A DNA stretch of 64,000 bases from an uncultured Phycisphaerales bacterium (GTDB taxonomy: Bacteria > Planctomycetota > Phycisphaerae > Phycisphaerales > UBA1924). Below the pieces are notes generated by a model that saw nothing but the letters and a program-made list of their open reading frames with translations, searched no databases and was not told the DNA's origin. Positions 8,203 to 16,977 of the stretch are shown here, piece by piece (the first letter of the stretch is position 1; the number at the start of each line of letters is the position of its first letter). The DNA is taken from the NCBI GenBank assembly GCA_937995595.1, contig CALKJW010000002.1:1-64000 (forward strand), written 5' to 3'. The position numbers and the translations under genes are program-made.

Positions 8203-9309
8203 TCAGCGCTTGAGCACCGCGGCCAGCTCGGTCGCGACGTCGGCGTGCAGCCCCTGCTCGCGACCGCGCTCGACCATGCTCAGCGCCACGTCGTCGCGCC
8301 CCTCGGCCTGCACCAGCACCGCCGCGAGCAGCCACGCCGAGCCCGAGCGCACGCGGTTGGCGTACCCGACCGCGCTGTTGACGCGCCGGCGGAGCGACGC
8401 GGCGTCGTCGGCGATGAGCGCGGCGTCGACGGGCGTGCGGGCCAGCCGCGGGCTCTTCTGGTACGCCATCGCCAGCACGGCGACGCTCTCGTCGAAGCGC
8501 CGGTCGGCCATGAGCGCCAGCGCCAGCGAGCGCATCGCCGCCGCGTCGTCGGGCACGTCGTCGAGGTACCTCCGGTACGCCTCGGTCGCGGCCCGCGCCT
8601 GGCCCGAGGCCAGCAGCGCGTCGGCGCGTTCGAGCACGGTCGGCTCGCGCGGCGGGTTGACGGCCCGCTCGGCGAGCGCGGCGAGAATCGCCTGCGACGC
8701 CACGCCCGACATGACAAACGGATCGATCTGCCCGTAGACGACCGGGCGATAGTCGTACGAGTCGTCGTAGTACCGCCGGACGTAAGAATATGAGTAGCCC
8801 CACGGCCAGACGCACCGGCCCCAGGTGTAGCAGCCGGAAGAGCACGGGGAGCGGTACGACCGCCACCACGGGTACACCGTGTAGCCCGAGCCGACGTGGA
8901 AGCGCAGGTTGAACCGGTCGCCGCTGTACGAGCCGTCCACCGTCAGGCCCGAGCCGCTGTTCGCGGCAGAAAACGATCGTGAACCAGAGAGATCGACACC
9001 GCCGCCCGGCCAGCGCTGCAGACCGCCGGACGGGGCCGTCACCACGGGCCGCGGGCGCGGCGAAAGACTCGGCGGCGACGGCGCCGGCGGCGGCAGCAGC
9101 GTCCCGGTTCGGTTGAGCAACGTGCCCCTGCGACCGACGCCAATCGGCGCCGGCGCCTTCGACTTCACCCCCTCCACCGACGGGATCGGCGGAGCCATGG
9201 GCGCAGGAACGCCCCCCTCGCTGGAGGTCTGCGCGGCGGCGACCCCGACCCCAACACCGGCGACCGCGACCAGCGCAAGCAGACTACGACCTCGCACGTT
9301 CGGCTCCAT
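8203..9309 (-). CDS. Secreted TPR-repeat protein with aromatic-rich middle
   Basis: A 368-residue protein. The ATG at 9309 follows GGAG by 7 bases. Residues 1-26 form a signal peptide (SLLALVAVAGVGVGVAAAQ). A Pro/Ser-rich linker comes next, then a Tyr/Trp/Arg-rich segment (about 150-200, with YPWWRSYRSP and WGYSYSYVRRYYDDSYDYRP), which looks surface-exposed or membrane-interacting. From about residue 230 helical repeats fit tetratricopeptide repeats (ARAATEAYRRYLDDVPDDA, then FDESVAVLAMAYQKSPR). TPRs usually mediate protein contacts; no catalytic motif is present. It is divergent from the lipoprotein gene at 9460. Confidence 0.75.
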   Translation of the reverse strand: MEPNVRGRSLLALVAVAGVGVGVAAAQTSSEGGVPAPMAPPIPSVEGVKSKAPAPIGVGRRGTLLNRTGTLLPPPAPSPPSLSPRPRPVVTAPSGGLQRWPGGGVDLSGSRSFSAANSGSGLTVDGSYSGDRFNLRFHVGSGYTVYPWWRSYRSPCSSGCYTWGRCVWPWGYSYSYVRRYYDDSYDYRPVVYGQIDPFVMSGVASQAILAALAERAVNPPREPTVLERADALLASGQARAATEAYRRYLDDVPDDAAAMRSLALALMADRRFDESVAVLAMAYQKSPRLARTPVDAALIADDAASLRRRVNSAVGYANRVRSGSAWLLAAVLVQAEGRDDVALSMVERGREQGLHADVATELAAVLKR

Positions 9310-9447
9310 GGTGTCGCTCCGCCCCGCACCGATCCGCCCTTGCCCACGGCTCACCAATGCTACCCGCATCAGCGTACATCGGTTCGCAAACCGGACTGGA
9401 ACAGTTCCCTGACAGTTCGCCCGCGCACGCGGGGTGTGCGGTCCGTG

Positions 9448-9453
9448 TACGCT
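9448..9453 (+). promoter_or_regulatory. -10 element of the lipoprotein gene (leaderless)
   Basis: TACGCT, preceded by TG (GTGTACGCT), ends 6 bases before the ATG at 9460. No ribosome site intervenes. Confidence 0.5.
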
Positions 9454-9459
9454 GATTGC

Positions 9460-10122
9460 ATGATGCAGGCCCGGTTCGATCTTCGCAGTTTCTGCCGCAG
9501 CGCGGTCGCGCTGTGCGCCACGGCGTGCCTCGTCGCCGCGCAGGCCGGGTGCTCGACCATGGCGCTCCGTGGCGGCACGGGCCGGCTCACCATGACCTCG
9601 ACCGATACGGAGTGGGTTCTGACGCCGGACCTGCGCACCGCGGTGTACACCACGTCCGACATCGCCGCGGCGGACATCTATCTGTCGGACCTTCCGCTGG
9701 AGCGCTTGGCGAACCTCGACGACGACCTGTCGGGCGCGTCGGGCTCGCTGGTGCACATCCGGCTGTTCCTGCTGCCGCGTGCCGGCAGCACGCCGATCGA
9801 TTCCACGGCGTGCAACATCACGCTGCGGCACGTGATCATCGCCTCGCCGGGCCCGGGCGCGCGCCCGGTGATCGGCGTGTACGGCGGGGGCGGGTTCCTG
9901 CTCCCGTCGGGCTCGCCGGGCGATCGGACCATCGGCGGCCGGCTGTCGGAGGTGACGGTGCGCCTGACGGCGTCGACCGAGGGGTTCGAAGACCTGTTCG
10001 AGACCGGCGTGGTTTCGGGGCGCTTCGGCGCGACGCTGAACGCCGACGCCGCGAACGCGCTGGCGGCGCGGGTGCGCCAACTCGACGACCGCGCCGCGGG
10101 GCGCGCGCCGGTCAGACGATGA
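9460..10122 (+). CDS. Predicted lipoprotein of unknown function
   Basis: A 220-residue protein with a lipoprotein signal: hydrophobic stretch (SAVALCATACLVAAQ) ending in the lipobox AQAGC at about residues 26-30. The mature part is beta-rich, with YLSDLPLERLANLDDDL and VIGVYGGGGFLLPSG, and resembles no family I can name. Two adjacent ATG codons begin the gene; the first is 6 bases after a -10-like TACGCT, which suggests a leaderless message. Its last 11 bases overlap the convergent queA 3' end. Envelope location is well supported by the lipobox; function is unknown. Confidence 0.75.
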   Translation: MMQARFDLRSFCRSAVALCATACLVAAQAGCSTMALRGGTGRLTMTSTDTEWVLTPDLRTAVYTTSDIAAADIYLSDLPLERLANLDDDLSGASGSLVHIRLFLLPRAGSTPIDSTACNITLRHVIIASPGPGARPVIGVYGGGGFLLPSGSPGDRTIGGRLSEVTVRLTASTEGFEDLFETGVVSGRFGATLNADAANALAARVRQLDDRAAGRAPVRR

Positions 10123-11248
10123 GCATCGCGTCGCCGTAGGAGTAGAAGCGGTAGCCGCGCGCCAGCGCCCGGGCGTACAGCGCCCTGATCTCGGCCGCGC
10201 CGCCCGGCAGCAGCGCGGCGACCATGGCCATGAGCGTGCTCCGCGGCAGGTGGAAGTTGGTGAGCAGCGCGTCGACGTGCCGGAAGCGGTAGCCGGGCGT
10301 GACGAGCAGGCGCGTGACGCGCGAGCGCTCGGCGCGCATCTGCGCCGTGGACTCGAACGATTCCAGCGTGCGCGCCGCGGTGGTGCCGACGGCGACGACG
10401 CGCCCGCCCGCTGCGCGCGTCGCGTCGATCGCGTCCGCCGCGCCGGGCGGAACGGTGCACCACTCGGCGTGCATCGGGTGCTGCTCGACGAACTCGGTCT
10501 CGACGGGCTTGAACGTGCCCAGGCCGACGTGCAGCACGACGTCGGCCAGCGCGACGCCCGCGCCGGCGACGCGCTCGAGCAGCGCGGGCGTGAAGTGCAG
10601 GCCGGCGGTGGGCGCGGCGACCGAGCCGTGCTCGGGCCGCGCCTGCGCGTCGGCCGGCTCGGCGGCGTAGACGGTCTGGTAGTCGTCGCGGTCGCGCTCG
10701 TCGGCGACGTCGAGCCCGGCGCGCCGCCGGGCGCCGAGGATGTACGGCGGCAGCGGCGTCAGGCCGACGCGCGGCAGCCAGTCGCCGCCGGGAGCGTGCA
10801 CGCGCACGACCCACGCGCCCGAGTCGGCGTCCGCGCCGTCGGACTCGGCCCGGTGCAGCAGTTCCAGCGTCACGCCGCTCTCGCGTCCGGACCGGTCGAA
10901 CAGCGCGACGCGCGCGCCCGGCGCGTGCCGGCGCATCTTGAGCAGCACGCGGCAGCGCGGCGCGGGGTCGCCGGGCGCCGCGGGCTCGTCGTGCAGGTAC
11001 AGGCCCTCGGCCCTGCCGCCCGTGTCGGTGCGCACGCCGCGGAACCGCGCCGGCAGCACGCGCGTGGTGTTGCGCACGAGCAGGTCGCCGGCGCGCAGCA
11101 GGCCCGGCAGGTCGCGGACGATCAGGTCGTCGACGCGCCCCGCGGCGCGGTCGACGAACATGAGCCGCGCGCTGTCGCGCGGCGAGACCGGCGCGGCGGC
11201 GATGGCCGACTCGGGTAGTTCGTACTCAAGGTCCGCGACTCGCAGCAT
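10112..11248 (-). CDS. queA: S-adenosylmethionine:tRNA ribosyltransferase-isomerase
   Basis: A 378-residue enzyme of queuosine synthesis. It transfers and isomerises the ribosyl part of SAM onto preQ1 in tRNA to give epoxyqueuosine. The family landmarks are clear: YELPESAIAAAPVSPRDSAR at the N-terminus, then LLVRNTTRVLPARFRG, PEHGSVAAPTAGLHFTPALL, VVLHVGLGTFKPVE and LLTNFHLPRSTLMAMVAAL near the C-terminus. Length fits the family (about 340-390). ATG 11248 matches the usual start (MLRVADLEYELP); the frame extends to 11290 without family support. A GCCGATAAACT motif about 115 bases upstream (11364-11369 on the minus strand) is a candidate promoter element. Confidence 0.96.
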   Translation of the reverse strand: MLRVADLEYELPESAIAAAPVSPRDSARLMFVDRAAGRVDDLIVRDLPGLLRAGDLLVRNTTRVLPARFRGVRTDTGGRAEGLYLHDEPAAPGDPAPRCRVLLKMRRHAPGARVALFDRSGRESGVTLELLHRAESDGADADSGAWVVRVHAPGGDWLPRVGLTPLPPYILGARRRAGLDVADERDRDDYQTVYAAEPADAQARPEHGSVAAPTAGLHFTPALLERVAGAGVALADVVLHVGLGTFKPVETEFVEQHPMHAEWCTVPPGAADAIDATRAAGGRVVAVGTTAARTLESFESTAQMRAERSRVTRLLVTPGYRFRHVDALLTNFHLPRSTLMAMVAALLPGGAAEIRALYARALARGYRFYSYGDAMLIV

Positions 11249-12016
11249 GCACAACCCCTGCAACCCCGGCGCGTGGTGCGCCGCCAACAACGTTGCCCGC
11301 GAACAACGCGGCCTGCCGAACGCGGGGCACGCACCCGCGGCCCCGACCGGCCGCGAGCGAGTTTATCGGCCCGCGCCCGCGGCACGCGGTTCGAAGCGTT
11401 CTGCGCGTGCACGTTCACGCTGCGCACGCTCAGGCTGTCTGTCGTCTTGCCGCTCTGGCGTGCCGCGCCGTGCGCACTATCGAGCCGCCGACCTTCGCCG
11501 ATGCGCTCCGCGACCAGAACGCGCGCCGCGACGGCGACTGGCCCGGACCGTTTGCGCCCGCCGGTCCGCGTCCGTTGCACACACACCTTGCGGATGCGAA
11601 CCGGCGGGAGCGGCCGTCGCTGTCTGGTGCCGGCGGGCGGGAGTCATTCCAAAGCACGCTGGCCGCCAGCCCCCCTGCCCGGGCCGAACGTTCTTCATCC
11701 GCCTCACTCGCCCCGCGGCTGGGGGATATCCCGCCGGGACCCAAGGCCGGGGCGGTTGCCTCTCCGACCTGCGGCCCACGACCGCTGAACGTCACGGCGG
11801 TGCTGGTGCGGGGGTTCCGGCTCGATCTGCTGGCCTGACGGCAAGCCCGGCCCGCGCGCCCTTTCGGTCGCGGGGAGAAGGTTTCACCTCTCCTGAACAG
11901 GTCTGTACACTGTGCCGACGCTTCGGGCCGCGGGGCCCGGGCGGCGGCACGAGTTCACCAGCGACCCCGAGGCCGCGCCCGCCGGCGCTGCGGCGGGGCA
12001 GGAGGCTTGATTCCCT
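11249..12016. other. 768-base intergenic region with promoters for queA and the EF-G2-like gene
   Basis: Open frames exist on both strands but read as Arg/Pro/Ala-rich shadow sequence with no start signals, so I call it non-coding. It holds a candidate queA promoter motif (11364-11369, minus) and a sigma70-like promoter (TTCACC 11883-11888, 17-base spacer, TACACT 11906-11911) aimed at the GTPase gene at 12017. The middle (about 11400-11850) holds nothing I can identify. Confidence 0.5.
11883..11911 (+). promoter_or_regulatory. Sigma70-like promoter upstream of the EF-G2-like gene
   Basis: TTCACC and TACACT are separated by 17 bases. The predicted start lies about 100 bases before the ATG at 12017, so this message has a conventional leader with AGGAGG close to the gene. 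Confidence 0.5.
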
Positions 12017-14089
12017 ATGGCGGTCCACAAGGTGTCGGACATCCGGAACATCTGCCTGTCGGGGCACGGGGGCACGGGCAAGACGACGCTGACCGAGCGG
12101 CTGCTGTTCGCGACCGGGACGATCAAGCGCATGGGCACGGTGGAGGAGGGCAACACCGTCAGCGACTGGACCGACGAGGAAAAGGCGCACAGGCACTCGC
12201 TGCAGCCCTCGGTCGTGCACTTTTCGTACGAGGGGCACGAGGTCAACCTGATCGACACGCCCGGGCTGGTGGACTTCCTCGGGCAGGCGATCGCGTGCTT
12301 CCCCGCGGTCGAGACGGTCGCGGTGGTGGTCGACGCGGCCAAGGGCATCGAGACGGCGATGCGGCGCCTGATGAAGGTCGCGGCCGAGCGCCGCCTGCCG
12401 CGGATGATCGTGGTCAACAAGATCGACCAGGCCGACGTCGACCTGGAGATGCTGGTCGAGACGCTGCGGAGCGAGTTCGGGCAGGAGTGCCTGCCGATCA
12501 ACCTGCCGACCCCGGACATGAAGGGCGTGATCAACGTCTTCGAGCACGACGGGACCGACGACAAGGGCGACGCGACGGCGTTCTCCAGCGTGCACGAGGC
12601 GCACAAGAAGATCGTGGAGCAGGTGATCGAGGTCGACGAAGACCTGACGATGCAGTACCTGGAGAAGGGCGAGGGCTTCGACCCGCAGAAACTCCACGAG
12701 GCGTTCGAGAAGTGCCTGGACGAGGGGCACCTGGTGCCGATCTGCTTCTGCTCGGCCAAGACGGGCGTTGGGATCGACGACCTGCTGCACATCTTCGCGA
12801 GCCTGTGCCCCAGCCCCGACGAGGTGCACCCGGCCGAGTTCCTGCGGCGCGACCCGGAGGGCAGGGAGCACGACTACCGCCCCGACCCGGACCCGGCCGG
12901 CCCGGTCATCGCGCACGTGTTCAAGGTGACGACCGATCCGTTCGTCGGCAAGCTCGGCTTCTTCCGCGTGCACGAGGGAACGGTCAAGACCAAGGCCGAC
13001 GTGCTGGTCGACGACCACAAGAAGACGGTGCGGCTGGCGCACCTGCACCGCTACCAGGGCAAGGAGCACGTCGAGGTCGACGCGGTCGGTCCCGGCATGA
13101 TCGCGGCGGTGGCGAAGGTGGACGAGCTGCGCTTCAACGCGGTGCTGCACGACTCGCACGAGTTCGACAACGTGCGCGTCAAGCCGCTGCCGCTGCCGCG
13201 CCCGATGTACGGCCTGGCGATCGAACTCAAGAACCACGCCGACGAGAGCAAGTTCTCGGCCGCGGTGCACAAACTCATGGCCGAGGACCCGAGCCTGGTG
13301 GTGGAGCGGATCGCGGCGACCAAGCAGACGGTGATGCGCGGGATGGGCGAACTGCACCTGCGGATCGTGCTTGAGAAACTCAAGCACCACTTCGGCGTCG
13401 AGGTGACGACCAGCACGCCCAAGATCGCGTACAAGGAAACGGTGACGATCAAGGCCAACGGGCACCACCGTCACAAGAAGCAGACGGGCGGCGCGGGCCA
13501 GTTCGGCGAGGTCTTCCTGACCGTCGAGCCGCTGCCCAACGACCACCCCGAGGGGTTTGAGTTCCACAACGAAACCGTGGGCGGGTCGATCCCCAAGCAG
13601 TTCATGCCGGCGGTGGAGAAGGGCGTGCGTCAGGCGATGTCGGACGGCGCGATCGCCGGCTACCCGATGACGGGCATCTGCGTGCGCGTGTACGACGGCA
13701 AGTACCACGCGGTCGACTCGAAGGAGATCGCGTTCGTGACCGCGGGCAAGCGCGCGTTCATCGACGGCGTCCGGCAGGCCAAGCCCGTGCTCATGGAGCC
13801 GATCGTGAGCGTCGAGATCATGGCCCCGCAGAAGCACATGGGCGACCTCACCAGCGACATCATGGGCAAGCGCGGGCGCATCCAGTCGACCGACATGCTC
13901 GGCGACGGCATGTGCCTCATCCGCGCGCACGCGCCGCTGGGCGAACTGCAGACCTACTCCAACCAACTCAAGAGCATGACCGCCGGCCAGGGCTCGTTCA
14001 CGATGGAGTACAGCCACGACGAGCCCGCGCCCGCGCACGTGCAGGCCGAGGTCGTCGCCCAGTACCGGCCCCACCCCGAGGAAGACTGA
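12017..14089 (+). CDS. Elongation factor G-like translational GTPase (EF-G2 type)
   Basis: A 690-residue protein with the full EF-G domain set: GTPase domain (about 1-280), domain II, III, IV (about residue 475 on, KIAYKETVTIKANGHHRHK) and V (VEIMAPQKHMGDLTSDIMG). G1 is GHGGTGKT, G3 is DTPGLVDF and G4 is VNKID. Canonical EF-G has GHIDAGKT and a RGITI switch I; here switch I reads DEEKAHRHSLQ, as in the EF-G2 (FusA2/FusB) paralogs of actinobacteria and others, whose translational role is not settled. It is thus probably not the main translocase. An AGGAGG sits just upstream of ATG 12017. The DUF4259 gene follows after 14 bases. Confidence 0.9.
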   Translation: MAVHKVSDIRNICLSGHGGTGKTTLTERLLFATGTIKRMGTVEEGNTVSDWTDEEKAHRHSLQPSVVHFSYEGHEVNLIDTPGLVDFLGQAIACFPAVETVAVVVDAAKGIETAMRRLMKVAAERRLPRMIVVNKIDQADVDLEMLVETLRSEFGQECLPINLPTPDMKGVINVFEHDGTDDKGDATAFSSVHEAHKKIVEQVIEVDEDLTMQYLEKGEGFDPQKLHEAFEKCLDEGHLVPICFCSAKTGVGIDDLLHIFASLCPSPDEVHPAEFLRRDPEGREHDYRPDPDPAGPVIAHVFKVTTDPFVGKLGFFRVHEGTVKTKADVLVDDHKKTVRLAHLHRYQGKEHVEVDAVGPGMIAAVAKVDELRFNAVLHDSHEFDNVRVKPLPLPRPMYGLAIELKNHADESKFSAAVHKLMAEDPSLVVERIAATKQTVMRGMGELHLRIVLEKLKHHFGVEVTTSTPKIAYKETVTIKANGHHRHKKQTGGAGQFGEVFLTVEPLPNDHPEGFEFHNETVGGSIPKQFMPAVEKGVRQAMSDGAIAGYPMTGICVRVYDGKYHAVDSKEIAFVTAGKRAFIDGVRQAKPVLMEPIVSVEIMAPQKHMGDLTSDIMGKRGRIQSTDMLGDGMCLIRAHAPLGELQTYSNQLKSMTAGQGSFTMEYSHDEPAPAHVQAEVVAQYRPHPEED

Positions 14090-14103
14090 CGGAGGACCGC
14101 CGC

Positions 14104-14502
14104 ATGGGATCCTGGGGCGCGGGCGTGTTCGAGAACGACGACGCCATGGACTTCGTGTTCGAACTCTCGGAGTCCGACGGGTGGAAACTCGTCCGCCGGA
14201 CGCTCAGGCAGTGCGTGGACGAGGGCTACACCGACGCCGCGCAGGCCTCGTCGGCGCTGGTCGCGGCCGAGGCCGTCGCCGCGGCGATGGGCCGCGCCGC
14301 CAAGGCCCTGCCGCCCGAGGTCGCCTCGTGGGTCGCGCTGCACCGCGAGGACCTGCCCGCCGGGCTCGAGGACCGCGCCCGCGAGGCGGTCGAGAAGGTG
14401 CTCGACGACGAGGAGTCGGAGTTGCGCCAACTCTGGGCCGACGAGGACTTCGCGGCGTGGTCCGCCGCGCTGAACGACCTGGTCAACCGGCTGTCGGGCT
14501 GA
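14104..14502 (+). CDS. DUF4259 family protein
   Basis: A 132-residue cytoplasmic protein beginning MGSWGAGVFENDDAMDFVFE, the hallmark of DUF4259 (M-G-x-W-G-x-G-x-F-x-N-D). The rest is alpha-helical with many Ala, Glu and Leu residues and no catalytic motif. GGAGG lies 8 bases before the ATG, and the gene starts 14 bases after the EF-G2-like gene, so the two are likely co-transcribed. The 3' end overlaps a convergent receiver-domain gene by 20 bases. No function is established for the family. Confidence 0.9.
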   Translation: MGSWGAGVFENDDAMDFVFELSESDGWKLVRRTLRQCVDEGYTDAAQASSALVAAEAVAAAMGRAAKALPPEVASWVALHREDLPAGLEDRAREAVEKVLDDEESELRQLWADEDFAAWSAALNDLVNRLSG

Positions 14503-15070
14503 GTTCTCTCTCACCACCGGCCGCGATCAGCGCGGCGCACGTGCAAACCAGGTCCGCGGGCTTCATGGGCTTGCTCATGTACGCCGTGCACCCCGCCGCG
14601 AGACACTCCGCGCCGGCCCCGATGAGCGCGTGCGCGGTGAGCGCGAGGATGGGGATGCACTCGCCGCGGTCGCGGAGTCGCCGGGCGGTGTTGTACCCGT
14701 CGAGCACCGGCATGTGCATGTCGAGCACCAGCAGGTCGAAGGGCCGGTCGGAGTCCGGCCGCGACTCGATCGCCCCGATCGCGTCCTGACCGTTGCCGAC
14801 GATCGCCACCTGGGCGCCCGCGCGCGTCAGGATGTGTCGGATCAGGCGCTGGTTGTCCGGGCCGTCCTCGGCGACGAGGATCCGCCGGCCCTGCAACGAC
14901 CCGGCCTGTTGCCGCATCGACTCCCGTGCCGCTGGCGCCGGCGGCTGAGCGGCGCAAGCACAGGCGGCGGCTGATCCATCGTGCCGCGGTTGAGGCGGCG
15001 AACACGACGTGCCGCGGTCGTCCGACGCCGAGAGGCGCACGCTGACTGCGTCAATGTGGCTATGGCTCAA
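14483..15070 (-). CDS. Response-regulator receiver-domain protein
   Basis: A 195-residue protein. Residues 1-60 are Pro/Ser/Ala-rich and probably unstructured; residues about 62-185 form a CheY-like receiver. Visible landmarks are the acidic pocket ILVAEDGPDNQRLIRHIL, the phosphoacceptor Asp in LLVLDMHMPVLDGYNTARRL, the Thr in ILALTAHAL and the Lys in AYMSKPMKP. The sequence resembles the C-terminal receivers of hybrid sensor kinases, but no kinase domain is in the frame, so it is a stand-alone receiver or phosphate sink. The start at 15070 is TTG with GAGG 6 bases upstream; an ATG at 14917 would leave only the receiver. It has no DNA-binding domain. Confidence 0.87.
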   Translation of the reverse strand: MSHSHIDAVSVRLSASDDRGTSCSPPQPRHDGSAAACACAAQPPAPAARESMRQQAGSLQGRRILVAEDGPDNQRLIRHILTRAGAQVAIVGNGQDAIGAIESRPDSDRPFDLLVLDMHMPVLDGYNTARRLRDRGECIPILALTAHALIGAGAECLAAGCTAYMSKPMKPADLVCTCAALIAAGGERELSPTAG

Positions 15071-15265
15071 GATTCACCTCGTCGGTCATGGACGGGGAAC
15101 ACCCCGGACGGGGCGTGACGTTCGTGTATCGGCAGCACCAGCCGTTTCGTGTGAACGAGTATCAGCGCGATCTCGAACCAGACCAAGGGTAGAAACGTGT
15201 GTGCCGGATGCATCGGATGTGCACGTCGTTTGTGTTCCGTGTTCGTTCGGTCGGGCCGTTGCGGA

Positions 15266-15271
15266 TACACT
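15266..15271 (+). promoter_or_regulatory. -10 element of the PfkB kinase gene (leaderless)
   Basis: TACACT ends 7 bases before ATG 15279. The space (GCCCGCC) holds no ribosome site. A weak TTCGTT 18 bases upstream could serve as -35. Confidence 0.55.
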
Positions 15272-15278
15272 GCCCGCC

Positions 15279-16217
15279 ATGCCGCTCGTCGTTACCGGAA
15301 CCATCGGGATTGACACCGTCTACACCCCCTCGGGACATGCCGAGAGCGTGCTGGGCGGTTCGTGCACCTACTTCGCCGCCGCGGCGTCGTTTCACGGGCC
15401 GGTGCGCATCGTCGCCGCGGCCGGGGACGACCTGCCGGATGCGCACCTGCAGACCATCCGCCACTTTCCGACGATCGATGCCTCGGGGCTGGAGATCCGC
15501 AAGGGCTCCAAGACGTTCCGCTGGGGCGGCAAGTACCACGAGAACATGGACCGGCGCGACACGCTCTACACCGAGCTGGGCGTTCTGGCCGAGGCCCCGC
15601 CGAAGATCCCCGACAAGTTCCGCGATTCGGAGTTCGTGTTCCTGGCCAACACGCACCCGGCGGTGCAACTCGGCATGCTCGAGGCCTTCCCGCACCGGCG
15701 ATTGGCCGTCGCCGACACCATGGACCTGTGGATCAACACGGCGCGGCCCGAACTCGACAAACTGCTCGCGCGCGTCGACGGACTGGTGCTCAACTACGAC
15801 GAGGCCGAACTGCTGACGGGCAAGCGCAACCCCGTGGCCGCGGCGCGGCACATCCTGGGGATGGGCCCGACGTTCGTGGTCGTGAAGAAGGGCGAGCACG
15901 GCGCGCTGCTGATCCACCGCGAGGGCCTGGGCGCGCTGCCGGCCTACCCGGCCGAGACCGTCGTCGACCCGACCGGCGCGGGCGACTCGTTCGCCGGCGG
16001 GATGATGGGCTTCCTCGCCGCGGCGGGGGCCAAACACCCCGGCAACGGGTCGCGCCGCGGGGCGAGTTTCGAGTCGCTGCTTCGCGCGCTGGCGCACGGG
16101 ACGGTGATGGCGAGTTTCAACATCGAGAGTTTCAGCCTCAACCGGCTCAAGACGCTCACGCGCGAGGAGCTCGACGCGCGCTACGCGCAGTTCGCCGGGA
16201 TGCTGCGGATCCACTGA
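15279..16217 (+). CDS. PfkB/ribokinase-family carbohydrate kinase
   Basis: A 312-residue kinase of the ribokinase fold. The C-terminal signature DPTGAGDSFAGGMMG (about residue 228) carries the catalytic Asp and the anion-hole Gly residues. The N-terminal part holds the Gly-Gly motif in VLGGSCTYFAAAASF, and LNYDEAELLTG is the usual helix before the ATP site. Substrate cannot be assigned; members phosphorylate sugars, nucleosides or vitamin precursors. The frame is open further upstream, but the MPLVVTGTIGIDTVYTP start fits the family. The gene lies just before an amidotransferase and a glycosylase on the same strand, each with its own start signal, so a shared pathway is not implied. Confidence 0.9.
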   Translation: MPLVVTGTIGIDTVYTPSGHAESVLGGSCTYFAAAASFHGPVRIVAAAGDDLPDAHLQTIRHFPTIDASGLEIRKGSKTFRWGGKYHENMDRRDTLYTELGVLAEAPPKIPDKFRDSEFVFLANTHPAVQLGMLEAFPHRRLAVADTMDLWINTARPELDKLLARVDGLVLNYDEAELLTGKRNPVAAARHILGMGPTFVVVKKGEHGALLIHREGLGALPAYPAETVVDPTGAGDSFAGGMMGFLAAAGAKHPGNGSRRGASFESLLRALAHGTVMASFNIESFSLNRLKTLTREELDARYAQFAGMLRIH

Positions 16218-16225
16218 CCGTCCGC

Positions 16226-16231
16226 TACCAT
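16226..16231 (+). promoter_or_regulatory. -10 element of the amidotransferase gene (leaderless)
   Basis: TACCAT is followed by 8 bases (CGCTCCCC) and the ATG at 16240. It starts 9 bases after the stop codon of the kinase gene. Confidence 0.5.
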
Positions 16232-16239
16232 CGCTCCCC

Positions 16240-16977
16240 ATGGCCATCCTGATCTTCCAGCACACGCCCACCGAACACGCCGGACGACTCGCCCTGACGC
16301 TGCGCGACCACGCGCGCCGGCTGGACGTGCGCCGGCTCGACCTGCCCGAGTCTCGCGCCAACCCCCACGTGCCGACCGACTTTGACGACGTCGAGGGCGT
16401 GATCAGCCTCGGCGGGCCGATGAACGTCGGCGACGACCTGCCGTGGATGTCGCGCCAGTTGGAGTTCCTCGCCGCGGCGCACAAGCGCAACCTGCCGGTC
16501 GTGGGCGTCTGTCTGGGCGCGCAGATGATCGCCGCGGCGCTGGGCGGCGAGGTGCGGCCGATGGCCGACGGGCCGGAGTGGGGCATGGCCGACGTGACGC
16601 AGTTCCCCGTCGCCAACACCGAGACGATCCTCGCGGGCGTGCCGTGGGCCGCGCCGCAGTTCCACGCGCACGGCCAGGAGGTCGCGACGCCCCCGCCGGG
16701 CGCGACGGTGCTGCAGCACTCGGCACGCTGCAAGGTGCAGTCGTTCAGGGTCGGCCTGCGCACCTACGGGTTCCAGTACCACTTCGAATGCGACCTGGCG
16801 ATGATCGAGGATTTTCTCTTCGCCGGCGACCCGCAGATGGCCGCGGCGGGCATCGACCCCGAGCAGGCGATGCACGAGGCGCGCCTGCAGTACGAGATGT
16901 TCGCGCGGACCAGCGACCGGCTGTGCGTGAACCTGGCGAGTTATCTGTTCCCCGTTTCGCGGGCGATCAGCGCCTGA
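16240..16977 (+). CDS. Class I glutamine amidotransferase-like protein
   Basis: A 245-residue protein of the GATase class I fold. The nucleophile elbow reads VVGVCLGAQMIAAALGG, with Cys at about residue 90. The His of the triad lies in TYGFQYHFECD, which also offers the acidic partner. An upstream GGPMNVGDD matches the oxyanion/substrate loop seen in stand-alone GMP-synthase-like amidotransferases. Such proteins hydrolyse glutamine or gamma-glutamyl compounds; the true substrate is unknown because no synthetase partner is adjacent. Its TGA stop shares a base with the ATG of the following glycosylase gene, so the two are translationally coupled. Confidence 0.88.
   Translation: MAILIFQHTPTEHAGRLALTLRDHARRLDVRRLDLPESRANPHVPTDFDDVEGVISLGGPMNVGDDLPWMSRQLEFLAAAHKRNLPVVGVCLGAQMIAAALGGEVRPMADGPEWGMADVTQFPVANTETILAGVPWAAPQFHAHGQEVATPPPGATVLQHSARCKVQSFRVGLRTYGFQYHFECDLAMIEDFLFAGDPQMAAAGIDPEQAMHEARLQYEMFARTSDRLCVNLASYLFPVSRAISA

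Noticed and set aside
11292-11838. Several overlapping frames of 100-180 residues in the gap before the EF-G2-like gene
   Set aside because: No ribosome site, no recognisable domain, and composition typical of non-coding GC-rich DNA on both strands.
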